DNA of 64,000 nt from Lichenostomus cassidix (taxonomy: Eukaryota > Chordata > Aves > Passeriformes > Meliphagidae), in contig CM039210.1 in the NCBI GenBank assembly GCA_008360975.2, positions 17,259,007 to 17,323,006 on the forward strand. Reading direction: 5' to 3'. The stretch's first letter is position 1, and each line of letters starts with the position of its first letter. Both the position numbers and the translations under genes were made by a program. A model generated the notes under the pieces. The model worked only from the letters and a program-made list of their open reading frames with translations. It searched no databases and was not told the origin of the DNA. Shown one piece after another: positions 1-10,670 of the stretch.

Positions 1-253
1 GATGATTCAGTGGTTTCTGTGCTGGTTTCAAATGCATGCTTGTACATCTTAGCTGATAAGCCATCAGGCCAGAGCTGTTACCTACATTCACTCCTCTCTG
101 AGAAGCTGTCAGCTACAGTTTGAATTTGAATTAGAGCTCAGCCTTCAGCCCTGGACAGGCACAGTGTTGGTGGAAGGGGGCAAAAGCTCAAAGAAACAAG
201 GATGGTTGAAGTGCAAATAGATTTGGGTTTTCTATTTGACCACTTCTTTCTCA
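1..253 (-). mobile_element. LTR-H, partial copy cut by the window edge
   Basis: This segment matches the middle and U3 end of the LTR at 32952-33428, and its last 100 bases match the ends of the LTRs at 57261-57958 and 61524-61931. On the + strand it ends in ...CTTTCTCA, which is the family's 5' terminus TGAGAAAG on the minus strand. The rest lies left of the window, so the TSD cannot be checked. The two complete copies have 4-bp TSDs, which points to a class I (gamma-like) ERV. Confidence 0.75.
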
Positions 254-540
254 AATCACTATTATAATTACTTTAAATAGAGGCTAGCCAATTATTTATT
301 CATATATATATGTATATATATATAATTTTTTTTCTGAGGCTGCCCATGCTTCTGGGTTTATGACAGTATGAGCTTTCTCAGACATTTTACACTAAGATAC
401 CACAGTGTTAGCTTCTGTATTATTTTTCACAATACTAATGTGCATTCCCACAAACAAACGGAAATTCATGCATTTCAAACCTATCTTCCACATCAACTAA
501 TAAAACACACTCTCTCTTCCTTTTTACTCACTCCTTGAAT
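254..540. other. AT-rich stretch without a recognised gene
   Basis: This lies between LTR-H and the protease remnant. It holds a short TA-rich run at about 301-325 and several stop codons in all frames. It may be decayed pol or unrelated intron sequence; nothing decides between these. Confidence 0.4.
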
Positions 541-1626
541 AATTAAAGATCTTTTTGACAACTGTCCCCCTTTGGGGAAAAAGTTCAAAGTGGAACGAGA
601 GGCTCCTGTATCTACTAGGAAACACACCTCCTCCCGATCCGGACCCACTTGAAAATTTCTCAAGGGCTCCTGTGTGGTGGGTCTCTGGTATAATGGGAGC
701 CCCTGACACCCCTAACAATTCATCTCCATTTTCTTCTGGACTTCCTTCTCCTGAGGATCCAGCAGTTTCTTTCTAACCAATTCGTTTAGGGGCTTATTTT
801 GCCTTTCTTCTAGCCGCCACCCCCACTACTGCCTGGGGGTGCTCATTCTCCCACATTTCAAAGCCATTCCAGTGACCCAAACAAAACTCTTAACAGACAA
901 TCCTAGTCCTTCCATGTACAATCTGCATTTTCCAGATATTCTTCCACAGTGTCCAAACGCAGCTCCCCCTCCAGCGCTCCTCGGGGGCATGGCCAGCAGC
1001 ATCACTGGTGACCAGGGTGTCCTGCAGCCTCACGGAGGCCGGGAGGCCACTGCCGCCCTGCCCCAGGGGGTGGCAGGGTCAGGGACTGCCCGGTGCTGCG
1101 ACTGCAGCTGTCCCACAGCTTCAGTTCAGCTCCGCACCTCCCCATAGGCTTCCAGCCCGTGCTCCCAGCCCTGCACCTCTGCGCTTGCTCCTGCCACTCC
1201 AAAAGCAGAGGATACAGGGGACTGCGGCTGGCCCTGGGTCAGCTGCCAAAATTTTGGGCAAGATGGGGAAGGTGCTGAAAAACATCTCAATCCTTTTTCT
1301 TTGCCCTCTCTTCCCTCTTCTTCCTTCTTTCGCAAAATATCCTTTTTTCCTCCTTCTCCCTTCTTTCTCAACACAAAAACCTCCCCAGCTGCTTGTCACA
1401 ACCATATCTCTCCACATTCCCTTTAAAGCAATACTTTCCAATTTTCCTCCAAATACAACCACATAATTTGACACAACCGACATCTATACATTCTGCAAGG
1501 TGGCCATTTAAGCCCCTTTGGCAAATCATACCCTGGCCACGCAAAATAACAATATTCCACCATTGTCTCCTTAGTTATCCCTGTGGGAATGCCTAACTCG
1601 TCATAAGACCTCAGCATTCTCCCCAA
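541..1626 (-). pseudogene. Class I ERV gag and protease remnant
   Basis: Read on the minus strand, this is the broken gag-pro part of a gammaretrovirus-like ERV. At about 1440-1600 there is a matrix-like segment rich in Trp and Pro. A Pro-rich and then basic stretch follows (about 1000-1400). A TAG stop lies at 712-714 in the context TAG GGG TGT CAG GGG, the same context as at the gag-pol junction of the provirus near 63864. A DTGAS aspartic-protease active-site motif is encoded at 598-612. Capsid appears mostly missing because only about 700 bases separate the matrix-like part from the stop. Frames are broken throughout, so this is a dead copy. It belongs with the PBS and LTR at 1982-2274. 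Confidence 0.65.
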
Positions 1627-2003
1627 GGGACTCCGGGGGTATTACAGGATCGTCATCCCTTTTTCTGGGACCCTCTCCCGGCTTTACCTCTGCTACCCTC
1701 CATGGGTGCACCCTGTGTTATCCGTGCTATCCTCCCTGGGTGCCCTCCCAGGTTTACTCCCCGAAGATCCCATTTTACTCACTGGTGAGATTTTCTAGTG
1801 GTCCTTCCCTGTGGACTCTTCAAGGACCTCCATGGTCCACTGCTCATCTGTCTCCTGGACAGTCTCCGGTACCCAATCAATCGCCTGGTGGCAGCAGCCA
1901 CCAAGGGGAGCTGGTCACAAAAACTGGATGAGGTGTGCCTTCAGCTCCGCTTGCTGCCTGCCGCCCCCGGATGGTGGAAAGATCCTGGATCGAGCCCCCA
2001 TTT
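1627..2003 (-). mobile_element. Untranslated leader of class I ERV
   Basis: This stretch aligns closely by eye with 58440-58823, the leader of the second copy. It lies between the LTR with its PBS and the gag remnant. No splice donor was assigned with confidence. Confidence 0.65.
1982..2000 (-). other. Primer-binding site, tRNA-Pro type
   Basis: On the minus strand it reads TGGGGGCTCG followed by ATCCAGGAT. This is the tRNA-Pro PBS used by many gammaretroviruses, with one inserted base and one mismatch. It sits 3 bases inside LTR-I, as expected for a 5' LTR of a minus-strand element. Confidence 0.7.
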
Positions 2004-2274
2004 CGTCAGGAAAATGAATCCACAAACACCAGAGGTTTATGTCCAAAAAGGAGACAGAGGAGTCCTGTAACTTTATTCATGAATAAAGGGAGAGGTCATG
2101 GGCATTTCCCATGGGGTCTCTCTCAAATTGATAGAGGACGCAGCCTCTTTTATCCTAATTTCTCGGCCGCAGTTCCCTCTTTCTTTCCCCATTGGCTGAG
2201 GTACTCAAGAGGTACAGACTTCCCGGAACGCCTAATTCATATATATCCCCCCTAATACAGACACCCCCAATACA
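2004..2274 (-). mobile_element. LTR-I, junction LTR of class I ERV
   Basis: A 271-bp LTR matching 55937-56209. On the + strand it runs from CGTCAGG (TG mutated to CG) to ...CCCCAATACA. It contains TTTATT, an AATAAA signal on the minus strand. Its left side carries a PBS and leader and its right side a polypurine tract and env end, so the same LTR serves two internal regions. Confidence 0.8.
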
Positions 2275-2485
2275 CATTCCCCTTTTCTTCTTCTTCTCGT
2301 GTCTCTGTTGTTGTAGTTCATTAACACAGTCTTGGGTAAGTCAAATTAGGGGAATTCCTATGGAAATCCTTCCCATTGTTTCTTCTATCAGTATTGCTCT
2401 TTTCTTACCAGCAGACTCAGGTCTTATCTTTACCAGTCATTTGTTTGTAAAGACGCTCCCTTATTCCTTTCAATCTTGAGGCATT
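2275..2485 (-). mobile_element. env 3' end and polypurine tract of class I ERV
   Basis: This matches 56210-56414, the sequence next to the 3' LTR of the second copy. On the minus strand it ends in a polypurine tract (AAGAAAAGGGGAATG) directly abutting LTR-I. Similarity stops near 2485. Together with the PBS on the other side of the LTR, this is an env-LTR-gag junction. Confidence 0.7.
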
Positions 2486-3504
2486 TTGGACTCTGTGGAT
2501 AAAACAAAAGCAGTCTCAGTAGCTACAGCCATGGCTGGGATTAGTGTATATGGGATTTGGACAGCATCTCTTAATATTACTCCAAGCTCTCTGCTGGTGC
2601 TCCTGGTGCTTGAGCAGATCAGAGGAGCAGTACAAATGCTGGGCAGCTGAACCTGCCTTGCTTGTGTTCATCTAACTAGCATTTGCTTGGTATTAATGTG
2701 CTTGCTTCTGCACTTAGAGCAAAAGCCATGCCAAGTATTATGTCCACTATCATTTAATGGAGAATCCCAAACAGGTGGATTCCCCCCCCCCCCCCACTAT
2801 GGGCTCTCACCTCTGTTTATGTCTTTAGCAAATTTTCAGTTTAATCACTTTATAGCACTGACATCTAAATACTTGCAAGCACCAGTTGCCTGGGGCAGGA
2901 GAAGGGAGTGTATTCAGAATCCTTAATGTAAGACACCCAGTATGACCCAAAGTGAAGTTCTGTACTTCAGGCCTTTGCCTCCAGAAGTGTGTTTGAGGTG
3001 CCCAGAGGAACCGATAACAAAGATGAGCAGTGGTAGCAAGGCTGAGCAGGCAGGCATTTGATTATTTCTCAGTACTTATCAGAGGAAGCATGAATCTCTC
3101 CCTAATTAAGAACTAAAGCCCACTTCTGTGAAATTTGTTGTCATTCACCGGTGAATTATCCTCCTCAAATTTAATTGACTGCAGGAAGACTGCTAGCAGT
3201 AACACTTTCCTCCGGGAGCTTAATTCAGATGGTAAAACACTTCTGTGGCTGCTTATTGAACGAGAGGATGCTGGTGAGCATTGGAGGCCTGGAAGGTCAG
3301 TTTAGGTGAGCACTGAAAAGTCTAGACAGCCCCTATCTCTTGGATGTTTAAAATAAAGCTAGAGGTCTCCTGGAAAATCCACTTTCTCCCTAGATTTCCG
3401 GATCTGCGTGTTGCCAGCTAAGGCAGAAGAGCTGCCGTAGGACAAGTGTTTATCATCGTCCCTCCAGCACTTCTTCCACCAATAGGACAAAGGGGAATGA
3501 TTTT
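2486..3504. other. Intron sequence, no gene seen
   Basis: No exon, RNA gene or repeat family was recognised. There is a C homopolymer at about 2785-2796. Confidence 0.5.
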
Positions 3505-3640
3505 TAACTGACAGAGGGCAGGTTTAGATTGCATATTAGGAAGAAATTCCTTACTGTGAGGGTAGCAGGGGAGTTGGAACAAGATGGTCTTTAAGGTCCT
3601 TTCCAACCCAAACCATTCTATGATTCTATGATTCTTCTTA
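3505..3640 (+). mobile_element. CR1 LINE, 3' end fragment
   Basis: This is the 3' untranslated tail of a chicken repeat 1 LINE. The hallmark is the terminal series of ATTCTATG-like 8-mers at about 3614-3635, preceded by the conserved GGTCCTTTCCAACCC block. It is 5' truncated, as is usual for CR1. Confidence 0.85.
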
Positions 3641-3749
3641 CAGGCAGTCTGGAGAGGAGAGATGGGGAGGTTTTCAAAAGAGGTTACACTTTCAGAAGCC
3701 TGAAGTGAGGTTTCCTAATTAGTCAAACCACAGGTAGCCTGCCTAAACC

Positions 3750-5842
3750 AATAGGATGAAGTTCAACAAGTCCAAGTGCTGAGTCCTGCATTTTGGCCAC
3801 AACAATCCCCTGCAACGCTATAGGCTGGGGACAGTGTGGCTGGACAGTGCCCAGGTAGAAAGGGACCTGGGGGTACTGGTTGACAGATGACTGAATATGA
3901 GCCAGCAGTGTGCCCTGGTGGCCAAGGCCAATGGCATCCTGGCCTGTAATAGAAATAGTGTGGCCAGCAGGACTGGGAAAGTCATTCTTCCCCTGTACTC
4001 AGCACTGGTGAGGCCGCACCTCGAGTACTGTGTCCAGTTCTGGGCTCCTCAGTTCAGGAAGGATGTTGAGACACTTGAACATGTCCAAAGGAGGGCAAGG
4101 AGGCTGATGAAGGGCTTGGAACACAAGCCCTCTGAGGAACAACTGAGGTAGCTGGGGTTGTTTAGCCTGGAGAAAAGACTCAGAGGAGACCTTATCACTC
4201 TCTACAACTACCTGAGGGGTGGTTGTAGTCAGGTGGGGGTTGGTCTCTTTTTCCAGGCAGCAACTGACAGAACAAGAGGACACAGTCTCAAGCTGCACCA
4301 AGGGAAATTTAAGTTGGATGTTAAGTGTCGTGGGTTTGAGACAGGACCCTTGCCAGGAGGACGCACGAAAAAGGGCAAACAGGCTTCAAGCTTAAAGTTG
4401 CAAAAAGTGTTTAATTACCTAACAGAATTGGAGGATAAATGCAAGGCAAAAATATACTTTTCATACATTATTTTGTTCACTCCCCCCCTCCCTCTTACGA
4501 ACCTATAGTATTCACCCCCTTTCCTCCTCTACAATCCACAAGCCAGGTGGGGGGGGGCAGGGTGTGGGGTCTCTTTTCAGTCCACAGAGCAGATTCTCAA
4601 ATTTACTCATCACCACAATTCTTCTACTACAAATACTCTTTATCTCTACTCGTTTCTCTCTCTCTTCAGACAGTTTTCTGCTCTCACCCCCACCCTCTTA
4701 AGAAGCAGTCTCTGCACTCACCCCCCCCCCTTTTCCCTCTTTGCAAACTAGCAACACAGACAGGGGGCAGGTTGAGGGGTCTTCTGGTCAGTCCAATCAG
4801 GAAAAGAGGTTCTCTACTTAGCCAGGGGTCCTTCCCACGAGAGACAGTCCTCTAGGAACTTCTTTGGCGTGGGTCCAATCTCATGAGCAACATCCCGCCC
4901 GAATTTTTGCTGCAACATGAGTCTTTTGTCCATAAGGTGCCGTGCAGACTCTCCCGAGCTGAGGCCAGGCTGCTTCCATGCCAGGAGCAAGGCCTATCTC
5001 TCTCAGTCAAGGCCTTTTGCAGTTTTAACTCTTAGATGAGACTCCCACTGGTTCACAGTCTTTTCCAGGCATCCACCTCCTCCTCTGGAGAGAGCTGTGG
5101 GTGTATTTCTGCATCTTTATGGACTCCATGGGCTGCAGGAGGAATTTCTGGCTCCCCCATAGCTTCCACCACGGCTAGCAGAAAGTTTCAGCTCTGGTGC
5201 CGGAAGCACTGGAGCACCCCTTTCTCCCCCCTTCTTCACTGACCTTGGCACTCTCCATGCTGTTCTCCCTCACATATTTTCACCTGCACCTCCTCCTCCT
5301 CCAACTACAAAGTGAAAGAAGTGCGCGCCTGCTTTGTTTTGACTTTTTCTTAAATATGTTTTCACAGAGGCGTAACCAGCACCTCCAATTGGCCCAAACT
5401 TGGCCGGCAGCATGTCCATCACCTTCAGAGCCATCAGAGATTGGCTCTGCTGGACTTGATGTAAAAACTTCCAGAACTTGCACTCAGGACACACAGGAGC
5501 CATCTTTGTGCCACTCCCCACCCCTCAGACACCTCCCTAGGCCTACTAGAACAGCTTCTGAGGGGTCCAAATTTCTCCTAGATGTTAAAAACACTTCGCT
5601 GATGTTTTGGGCCAATCAAAACCACCACATTAAGAAAAAGTTTTTTACTGAAAGAGTGATAAAGTTCTGGAATTGTCTGCCCAGGTAGGTGGTAGAGTCA
5701 CCGTCCCTGGATGTGTTTAAAAAAAGATTGGATGTGGCACTCAGTGTCATGGTTGAGGTGGTATTAGGGCGTGGGTTGGACTCGGTGATCTTGAAGGTCT
5801 CTTCCAACCTGGTGATTCTATGATTCTGTGATTCTGTAAACA
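3750..5842 (+). mobile_element. CR1 LINE, 5' truncated, split by LTR-A
   Basis: The left part (about 3750-4325) encodes the C-terminal end of a CR1 reverse transcriptase frame, with stops. The right part (5630-5842) holds the CR1 3' end and the ATTCTATG-like tail. The two join when LTR-A (4326-5629) and one copy of its TTAAG duplication are removed. The gene is dead. Confidence 0.85.
4326..5629 (-). mobile_element. Solo LTR-A, ERVL-like
   Basis: A 1304-bp LTR from TGTCGTGGG to ...ACCACCACA on the + strand, flanked by the exact 5-bp duplication TTAAG (4321-4325 and 5630-5634). A 5-bp duplication is typical of class III (ERVL) elements. Other copies are at 34685-35981, 37583-39220 and 46195-52456. 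The sense strand is taken as minus because the family then begins TGTGGTGGTTTTG, like the LTR-C copies that carry AATAAA on their sense strand. Confidence 0.85.
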
Positions 5843-7106
5843 AAAAAAGACGAGTATGATGTCCCTGCACCCAAGTCATTTAACTATTAACCCTGAAGGA
5901 GAATAAGGAGATATCTAAAACAATGACCCAGTTAAATCTGCCTGGCTGTGTTTGAACACAGGGTTATTTGTTGCTACCTTTGGGTCTGGTGATATCATCA
6001 TTTGCAGGATCTCAGCAGAACAGGAGGCCAATATTTGTAAGTGGGATTTTAAGGTGGATTTGGCATGAACTTAGCTGACATTAGTGTAATGCAATGACTT
6101 TATTCATCTGTTGCTTGTTTCTATGGACATGGCGACACATGACCAAGCAGGGATTTGTTTGGGCATTATAACCCAGAGCTTGGATCCAAAACCCACAACC
6201 AGACTTTGGAGTAGAAACCTAGCTTTGTTATTCACCTTCCATAAAACATTACCAATGTAAGGTACTGAACATGAGTGCTTCTATCTCAAAGGGTTCCATC
6301 TGTGATGTTCTAAAGAAAGCCAACATTTGAAGGATGAGAGCACAGTCTGTATATCAGTCAGCCTAAGCCTTTGCCACAAAGTAACAGTACCCAAGGGCAT
6401 GAGGAACTCTGGAAAATATTGAGCTTAGCTTTCTTCCACCACCCTCAATACTTGGGACACCAACATGCCCTGCAAGAGACCTAGGTGGATCCTCTTGCAC
6501 TTCCAGCATCCAAGGGAGCATCTTGGGCTATCGTCAGCGTGTAATGAATAATTCATCCAAAGCAGGTTTCCCCCCAGAATAACTGTCAGCCAAGGGCATC
6601 TCACTCTCTCAAACCTGGGAAGTGGGGAAATAGGGAGTTTAAAACTCTGCTGCCTGATTCATAGGGCAGCACCATGTTTTCTGTGCCCTGATCACTGGGT
6701 TATTGTTTAACCCAAGGCAAGCATCTGCCTCTATTTTTTTTCCCTTCTGAAAAACCCTGTGACAGCAAGCACTTTGAAGCAACAAGGGTTTATGGGTATG
6801 GAAAGCTGGTTATCCCCTCATTTATTTCCCACATTGAGTTGAAGGTGTTTGCATTTAGACAACATTTATATACATATACATCAATTTTCATCAGTTTAGC
6901 AATACACGTGATTATCATTCCTTGCTTTGTGATACCAGATCCAGCCCTCAGAAATGCTGGCAAGCCTTGGTTCCCATTTTACTTCAAGGAAAGCCCTTGA
7001 GATGCTGGGGAAGCCCAAACGTGCCCTGTTTCAGTCAGCTCCACACTCGCGTTCAATACACATGTGCATGCTAACTTCCTTCTTTTCTTCTCTTTTCTTT
7101 TAACAG
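5843..7106. other. Intron sequence before the SETBP1 exon
   Basis: No repeat family was recognised. The last 40 bases are a strong pyrimidine tract (TTCTTTTCTTCTCTTTTC) leading into the acceptor TTTTAACAG at 7098-7106. Confidence 0.6.
7098..7106 (+). promoter_or_regulatory. SETBP1: Splice acceptor of SETBP1 first coding exon
   Basis: A long pyrimidine-rich run ends in TAACAG. The conserved coding sequence begins 170 bases downstream, so the exon starts at 7107 with untranslated sequence. Confidence 0.8.
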
Positions 7107-7275
7107 TGCCAGATCTGGTCTCTTCTGAGCTCCTTGCAGCCTTTGGGCGATTAGGACATTGAGTTTGGTGGACAGTTACCATTCGTTCCCTTGGATTGTA
7201 CCTGCCCTTGCTTTCCTCCTCCCCTCCTGCACTCCCCTTCCCTCTGATAAAACTCTGGGGTGTTGCAGTATTGCT

Positions 7276-7767
7276 ATGGAGCCCAGAGAGACTTTGGGCA
7301 GTTCTTGGCAAAGGGGGGATGAGGCAGACTTTCTGCAAGCTGCTGTCAGCTCTGTGAAGCCTCTGTCTGCCTCCAGCTGTGCGGAGGAGACTATGCTGTC
7401 TGTGGCAGGCTCAGGGAAAGGGATCCTGGTGAGTGGCAAGAGGCTGGAGCCTGAGGAAGAGGATGAGCTGGGTTCTGGGAGAGATGTGGATTCCACTTCC
7501 AATGCAGACAGCGAGGAATGGGTGGTGGGAGATGGACTGGAGGAGCAGGAATTTTCCATCAAGGAGGCTAACTTTACAGAGGGGAGTTTAAAATTAAAGA
7601 TCCAGACCACCAAGAGAGCTAAGAAACCCCCAAAGAACTTGGAGAACTATATTTGCCCTCCTGAGATCAAAATCACCATCAAGCAGTCTGGGGAGCAGAA
7701 GCTTTCTAGAGCTGGTAAAAATAGCAACGCAGCTAAAGAAAAGGACAGATCACACTCCAGAAAGAAG
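7276..7767 (+). CDS. SETBP1: SETBP1 first coding exon (residues 1-164)
   Basis: This exon encodes the N-terminus of SET-binding protein 1, a nuclear DNA-binding protein with AT-hook motifs (encoded in later exons) that binds the SET oncoprotein. The 164 codons end in phase 0 at the donor GTAAGT. The recognised block is acidic ([16 protein letters not shown]), then a segment with [20 protein letters not shown], then a Lys-rich part with [17 protein letters not shown]; these match the known vertebrate protein closely. The first about 60 residues are more divergent. The start at 7276 has G at -3 and G at +4, and there is no in-frame ATG upstream in the exon. The 5' untranslated part is 7107-7275. 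The rest of the gene lies beyond the window. Confidence is high because the reading frame is intact and flanked by good splice sites. Confidence 0.96.
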
Positions 7768-7775
7768 GTAAGTCT
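7768..7775 (+). promoter_or_regulatory. SETBP1: Splice donor after SETBP1 coding exon
   Basis: The sequence AAG/GTAAGTC is a near-perfect donor. Similarity to SETBP1 stops exactly here and the frame meets a stop about 40 bases later (TGA at 7804-7806). Confidence 0.92.
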
Positions 7776-8644
7776 TATTCTTCCCCATATTTCCCCTTTC
7801 TCCTGAAAGCAGAGGGAGAGGATTAAACCTGCTCAAACAGTTTGTGTCCAAGACATAACCTTTGCAAGGTTTGCAAAGCTTTGCTTGGCCATGGAGGAAG
7901 TAACACAGAGTGGGTGTCATCCTGCATCACTGCATACACTGCGAGGATGATCTTGAACTATCCTTCAGACGAACCAATTCAGAAGGGATCAAAAGTTCAG
8001 CCAGGCTTCTTCTATTTTTGTGTGCAGTTGAGGTTTAAGATTAATAATTGTATGAGTGGTAAATGAAGGAGCCCACTTCTAAATTGCTTTGTGCCTGAGT
8101 GCTAATGCTTGAGTCTTTTGGCAGTTAAAGCATTCAGCTGCATTTTTAAAATACAGGAATGTGCATTGTGAACAATTTAATCCATTCCTGTATACCAGGC
8201 AAAGGGCTTCATTAATCGGGATGACAGCATTGTGAGCAACACTATAGTTATGTTTCAGAAAATGCTTCCACTATAAGTCTCGTTTTCTCCCAGATGCATA
8301 AAATTTTCTTGAAATATCCTTCTGCAGAGAATTTTTTTGTATTTTAACTTTGGGTAAAAATTAATATTTTTATTTTTTCATTTAGTGAAGGAGGGGAAGA
8401 TGGAAGGGAAAAGAAAGAAAATCCTTTCTTTGTATAAGCTGTTTAACCCTTTTGCCATTGACTTGATTTTTCAGTAGTGTCACCTACATTTAGTCTTAAA
8501 ATAAATTTAGTTTGAGTGTTTTAAGCAGTGCTGATTGGGAGAGTGACACCTGGTGACTACTCATGTCTTTTTGAGTGTAGTGGTGTTTTCTGTCCTAGGC
8601 ATTAGATGAAGGACCTTTAGTTAGGTTGAGGCTTTATCACAGTA
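7776..8644. other. Start of the following SETBP1 intron
   Basis: AT-rich sequence with no recognised repeat or gene. Confidence 0.55.
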
Positions 8645-9718
8645 CAAATAGAATCATAGAATTATAGAATCATGTAATAAACTGAGTTGGAAGGGACCCA
8701 CAAAGATCATTGAGTCCAACTCCTTGCCCTGCACAGAACCATGCCCAAGAGTCAAACCATGTGCCCGAGTACTGTCCAAACACTTCTTGAACTCTGTCAG
8801 GCTGGTACTGTGACCACTTCCTTGGGGAGCCTGTTCCAGTGCTCAAACACCCTCTGTGTGAAGAACCCTTTCTGAACATCTGACCTAAACCTCCCCTGAC
8901 TTATCTTCATGCTGTTTCCTTGTGTCCTGTCACTGGTCATGAAAGTGAAGAGATTGGTACCTGCCCCTTCTCTGCCCCTTGTGAGGATGTTGAAGACTTC
9001 GATGCAGTCTGACCTCAGTCTTCTCTTCTCCCAGCTGAATAGACCAAGTGACCTCAGCCACGCATCATAAAGCTTCCCCTCCAGACCCTTCACCATCCTC
9101 GTCACCCTCCTTTGGATGCTCTCTAACAGCTTAATGTCTTTTTTATATTGATGCCTAAAAAGCTGGTAAAAATAAGACGCAGACACAGCAGTATAGGGAA
9201 AAAAGGGTATTAACTTGGTTTTAATAGGATCCCAGGTGCTTCCCCTCGTCGAAGGTGGAATCATGCCGACGAAGCACCCTGGGTACAATGCATATACAAT
9301 TTTATGGACCTCACAAATTAGCATATCTATCTAAAATCCCCCAATAAGAAACCTAACAAATGAAGTAATTGTCCCCATATTCTAATTACCCCCCCTTAAA
9401 TGAGGCTACAATTTAGTTTACAAAAACATGTTCCAGAGAGGAGGCTCCGTCCAAGGTTGGAGCCTCTAATTTTGAGATACTAGGGATGTTTTGTCTTCTC
9501 CAAAGAATTCCGTACTAGGCTAGAGTACAAGAGTTATAAACATGTGGGGCTAAGACACAGGGAGTGAAAAGTACAGGGAATGGGAAAGGGTATAAAATGT
9601 ATAAAAAGGGTATGAAAAGAGTATAAAGAGAAAGGACAAAAAACCATCAGGCATCAATATTTTGGTGCCCAAAACTGCACACAGGACTCGAGGTGAGGCT
9701 GCACCAGTGCAGAGCAGA
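8645..9718 (-). mobile_element. CR1 LINE, minus strand, split by LTR-T
   Basis: The + strand begins with AGAATCATAGAATTATAGAATCAT, the reverse of the CR1 tail, then the GAGTTGGAAGGGACC block. The minus strand encodes a degraded CR1 reverse-transcriptase C-terminus (roughly 8800-9140). The CR1 continues at 9661 after LTR-T. Confidence 0.88.
9149..9656 (-). mobile_element. Solo LTR-T, class I-like
   Basis: This 508-bp element has perfect 8-bp inverted termini (TGATGCCT ... AGGCATCA) and a 4-bp TSD ATAT (9145-9148, 9657-9660) inside a CR1. A 4-bp duplication is typical of class I ERVs. ATTAAA on the minus strand near 9224 suggests minus orientation. It is the only copy in the window. Confidence 0.8.
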
Positions 9719-10670
9719 GCGGGTTAGAAGGGACCTTAAAGATCATCTAGTTCCAACCCTCCTGCCATGGACAGGGACACCTTTCACTAGGCCAGGTTGC
9801 TCAGAGCTCAATCCAACCTGGCCTTAAACACTTCCAGGGATGGAACATGCACAACCTCTGGGCAATCTGTGCTAACGAGATGCGACGAGAGGGAAACTCA
9901 CGGCACTCTCAATATGAGATATAAAGTAAGCTCCATTTTATTTCACCAAACGAGAGACTTATATACTGTTACAGACATTTCTAATTATAGATACACACAC
10001 CTGCAGTCTGCTTCTCACACATTCAGGGATCCTCCTGTTAACTCCCTTATTCTTTTCTCATAACACTTCTGACTCCTAATCTTTCTCATGACATTCTTCC
10101 CACAGAACATTCTCAGGCAAACAAACCACTGCAGCTTGTTGGAATTTTACTGAGGCCTGACCATGTTAAAGCCTTGCTCAGGCTTATTTAGTTAGCATGA
10201 GTTTTGCTGGAAAACTGCGTTTTCCAACACTGTGCCAGTGCCTCACCACCCACACAGGAAAGAATTTTTCCCTAATATCTAATCTAAATCTACTCTCTTT
10301 CAATTTGAAGCCATTCCACCTTGTCCTGTCACTACACGCTCTTGGTAAAAAGTCCCTTTCCATCTTTCTTGTTGGCTCCCTTCAGGTACTGGAAGGCCGC
10401 AATTAGGTCACCCCTAAGCCTTCTCTTTTAGAGGCTGAACAATCCCAATTCTCTCAGCCTTTCCTCATAGGAGAGGTGTCCCATTCCTCTAATAAGCTTG
10501 GTGTCCTTCCTCTGAACTTGCTCCAACAGGTCAATGTCCTTCCTGTGTTGGGGACCCCAGAGCTGGATGCAGCACTCCAGATGTGGTCTCACCAGAGTGG
10601 TAGAGGGGCAGAATAATCTCCCTCAACCTGCTGGCCATACTTCTTTTGATGTTGCCCAGGATACTTACTC
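9719..10670 (-). mobile_element. CR1 LINE, minus strand, split by solo LTR-E
   Basis: A second CR1 tail begins with GGTTAGAAGGGACCTTAAAG and continues through conserved CR1 blocks to about 10670. It is interrupted at 9873-10229 by LTR-E. It abuts the previous CR1 without a spacer. Confidence 0.88.
9873..10229 (-). mobile_element. Solo LTR-E, class II
   Basis: A 357-bp LTR flanked by the exact 6-bp duplication CTGTGC (9867-9872, 10230-10235). It matches the LTRs of provirus E at 24562-24896 and 30440-30774 but is more diverged. The + strand left end reads TA instead of TG. Confidence 0.87.

Noticed and set aside
839..1466. Pro/Leu-rich + strand frames as host exons
   Set aside because: They are antisense to the class I gag remnant and lack splice-site and homology support.
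7159..7275. N-terminal extension of SETBP1 upstream of 7276
   Set aside because: The upstream in-frame position is TTG, not ATG, and the extra residues do not resemble the known protein; this is 5' UTR.
8797..9324. 175-codon minus-strand frame as a gene
   Set aside because: It is a chimera of CR1 reverse-transcriptase remnant and LTR-T sequence.
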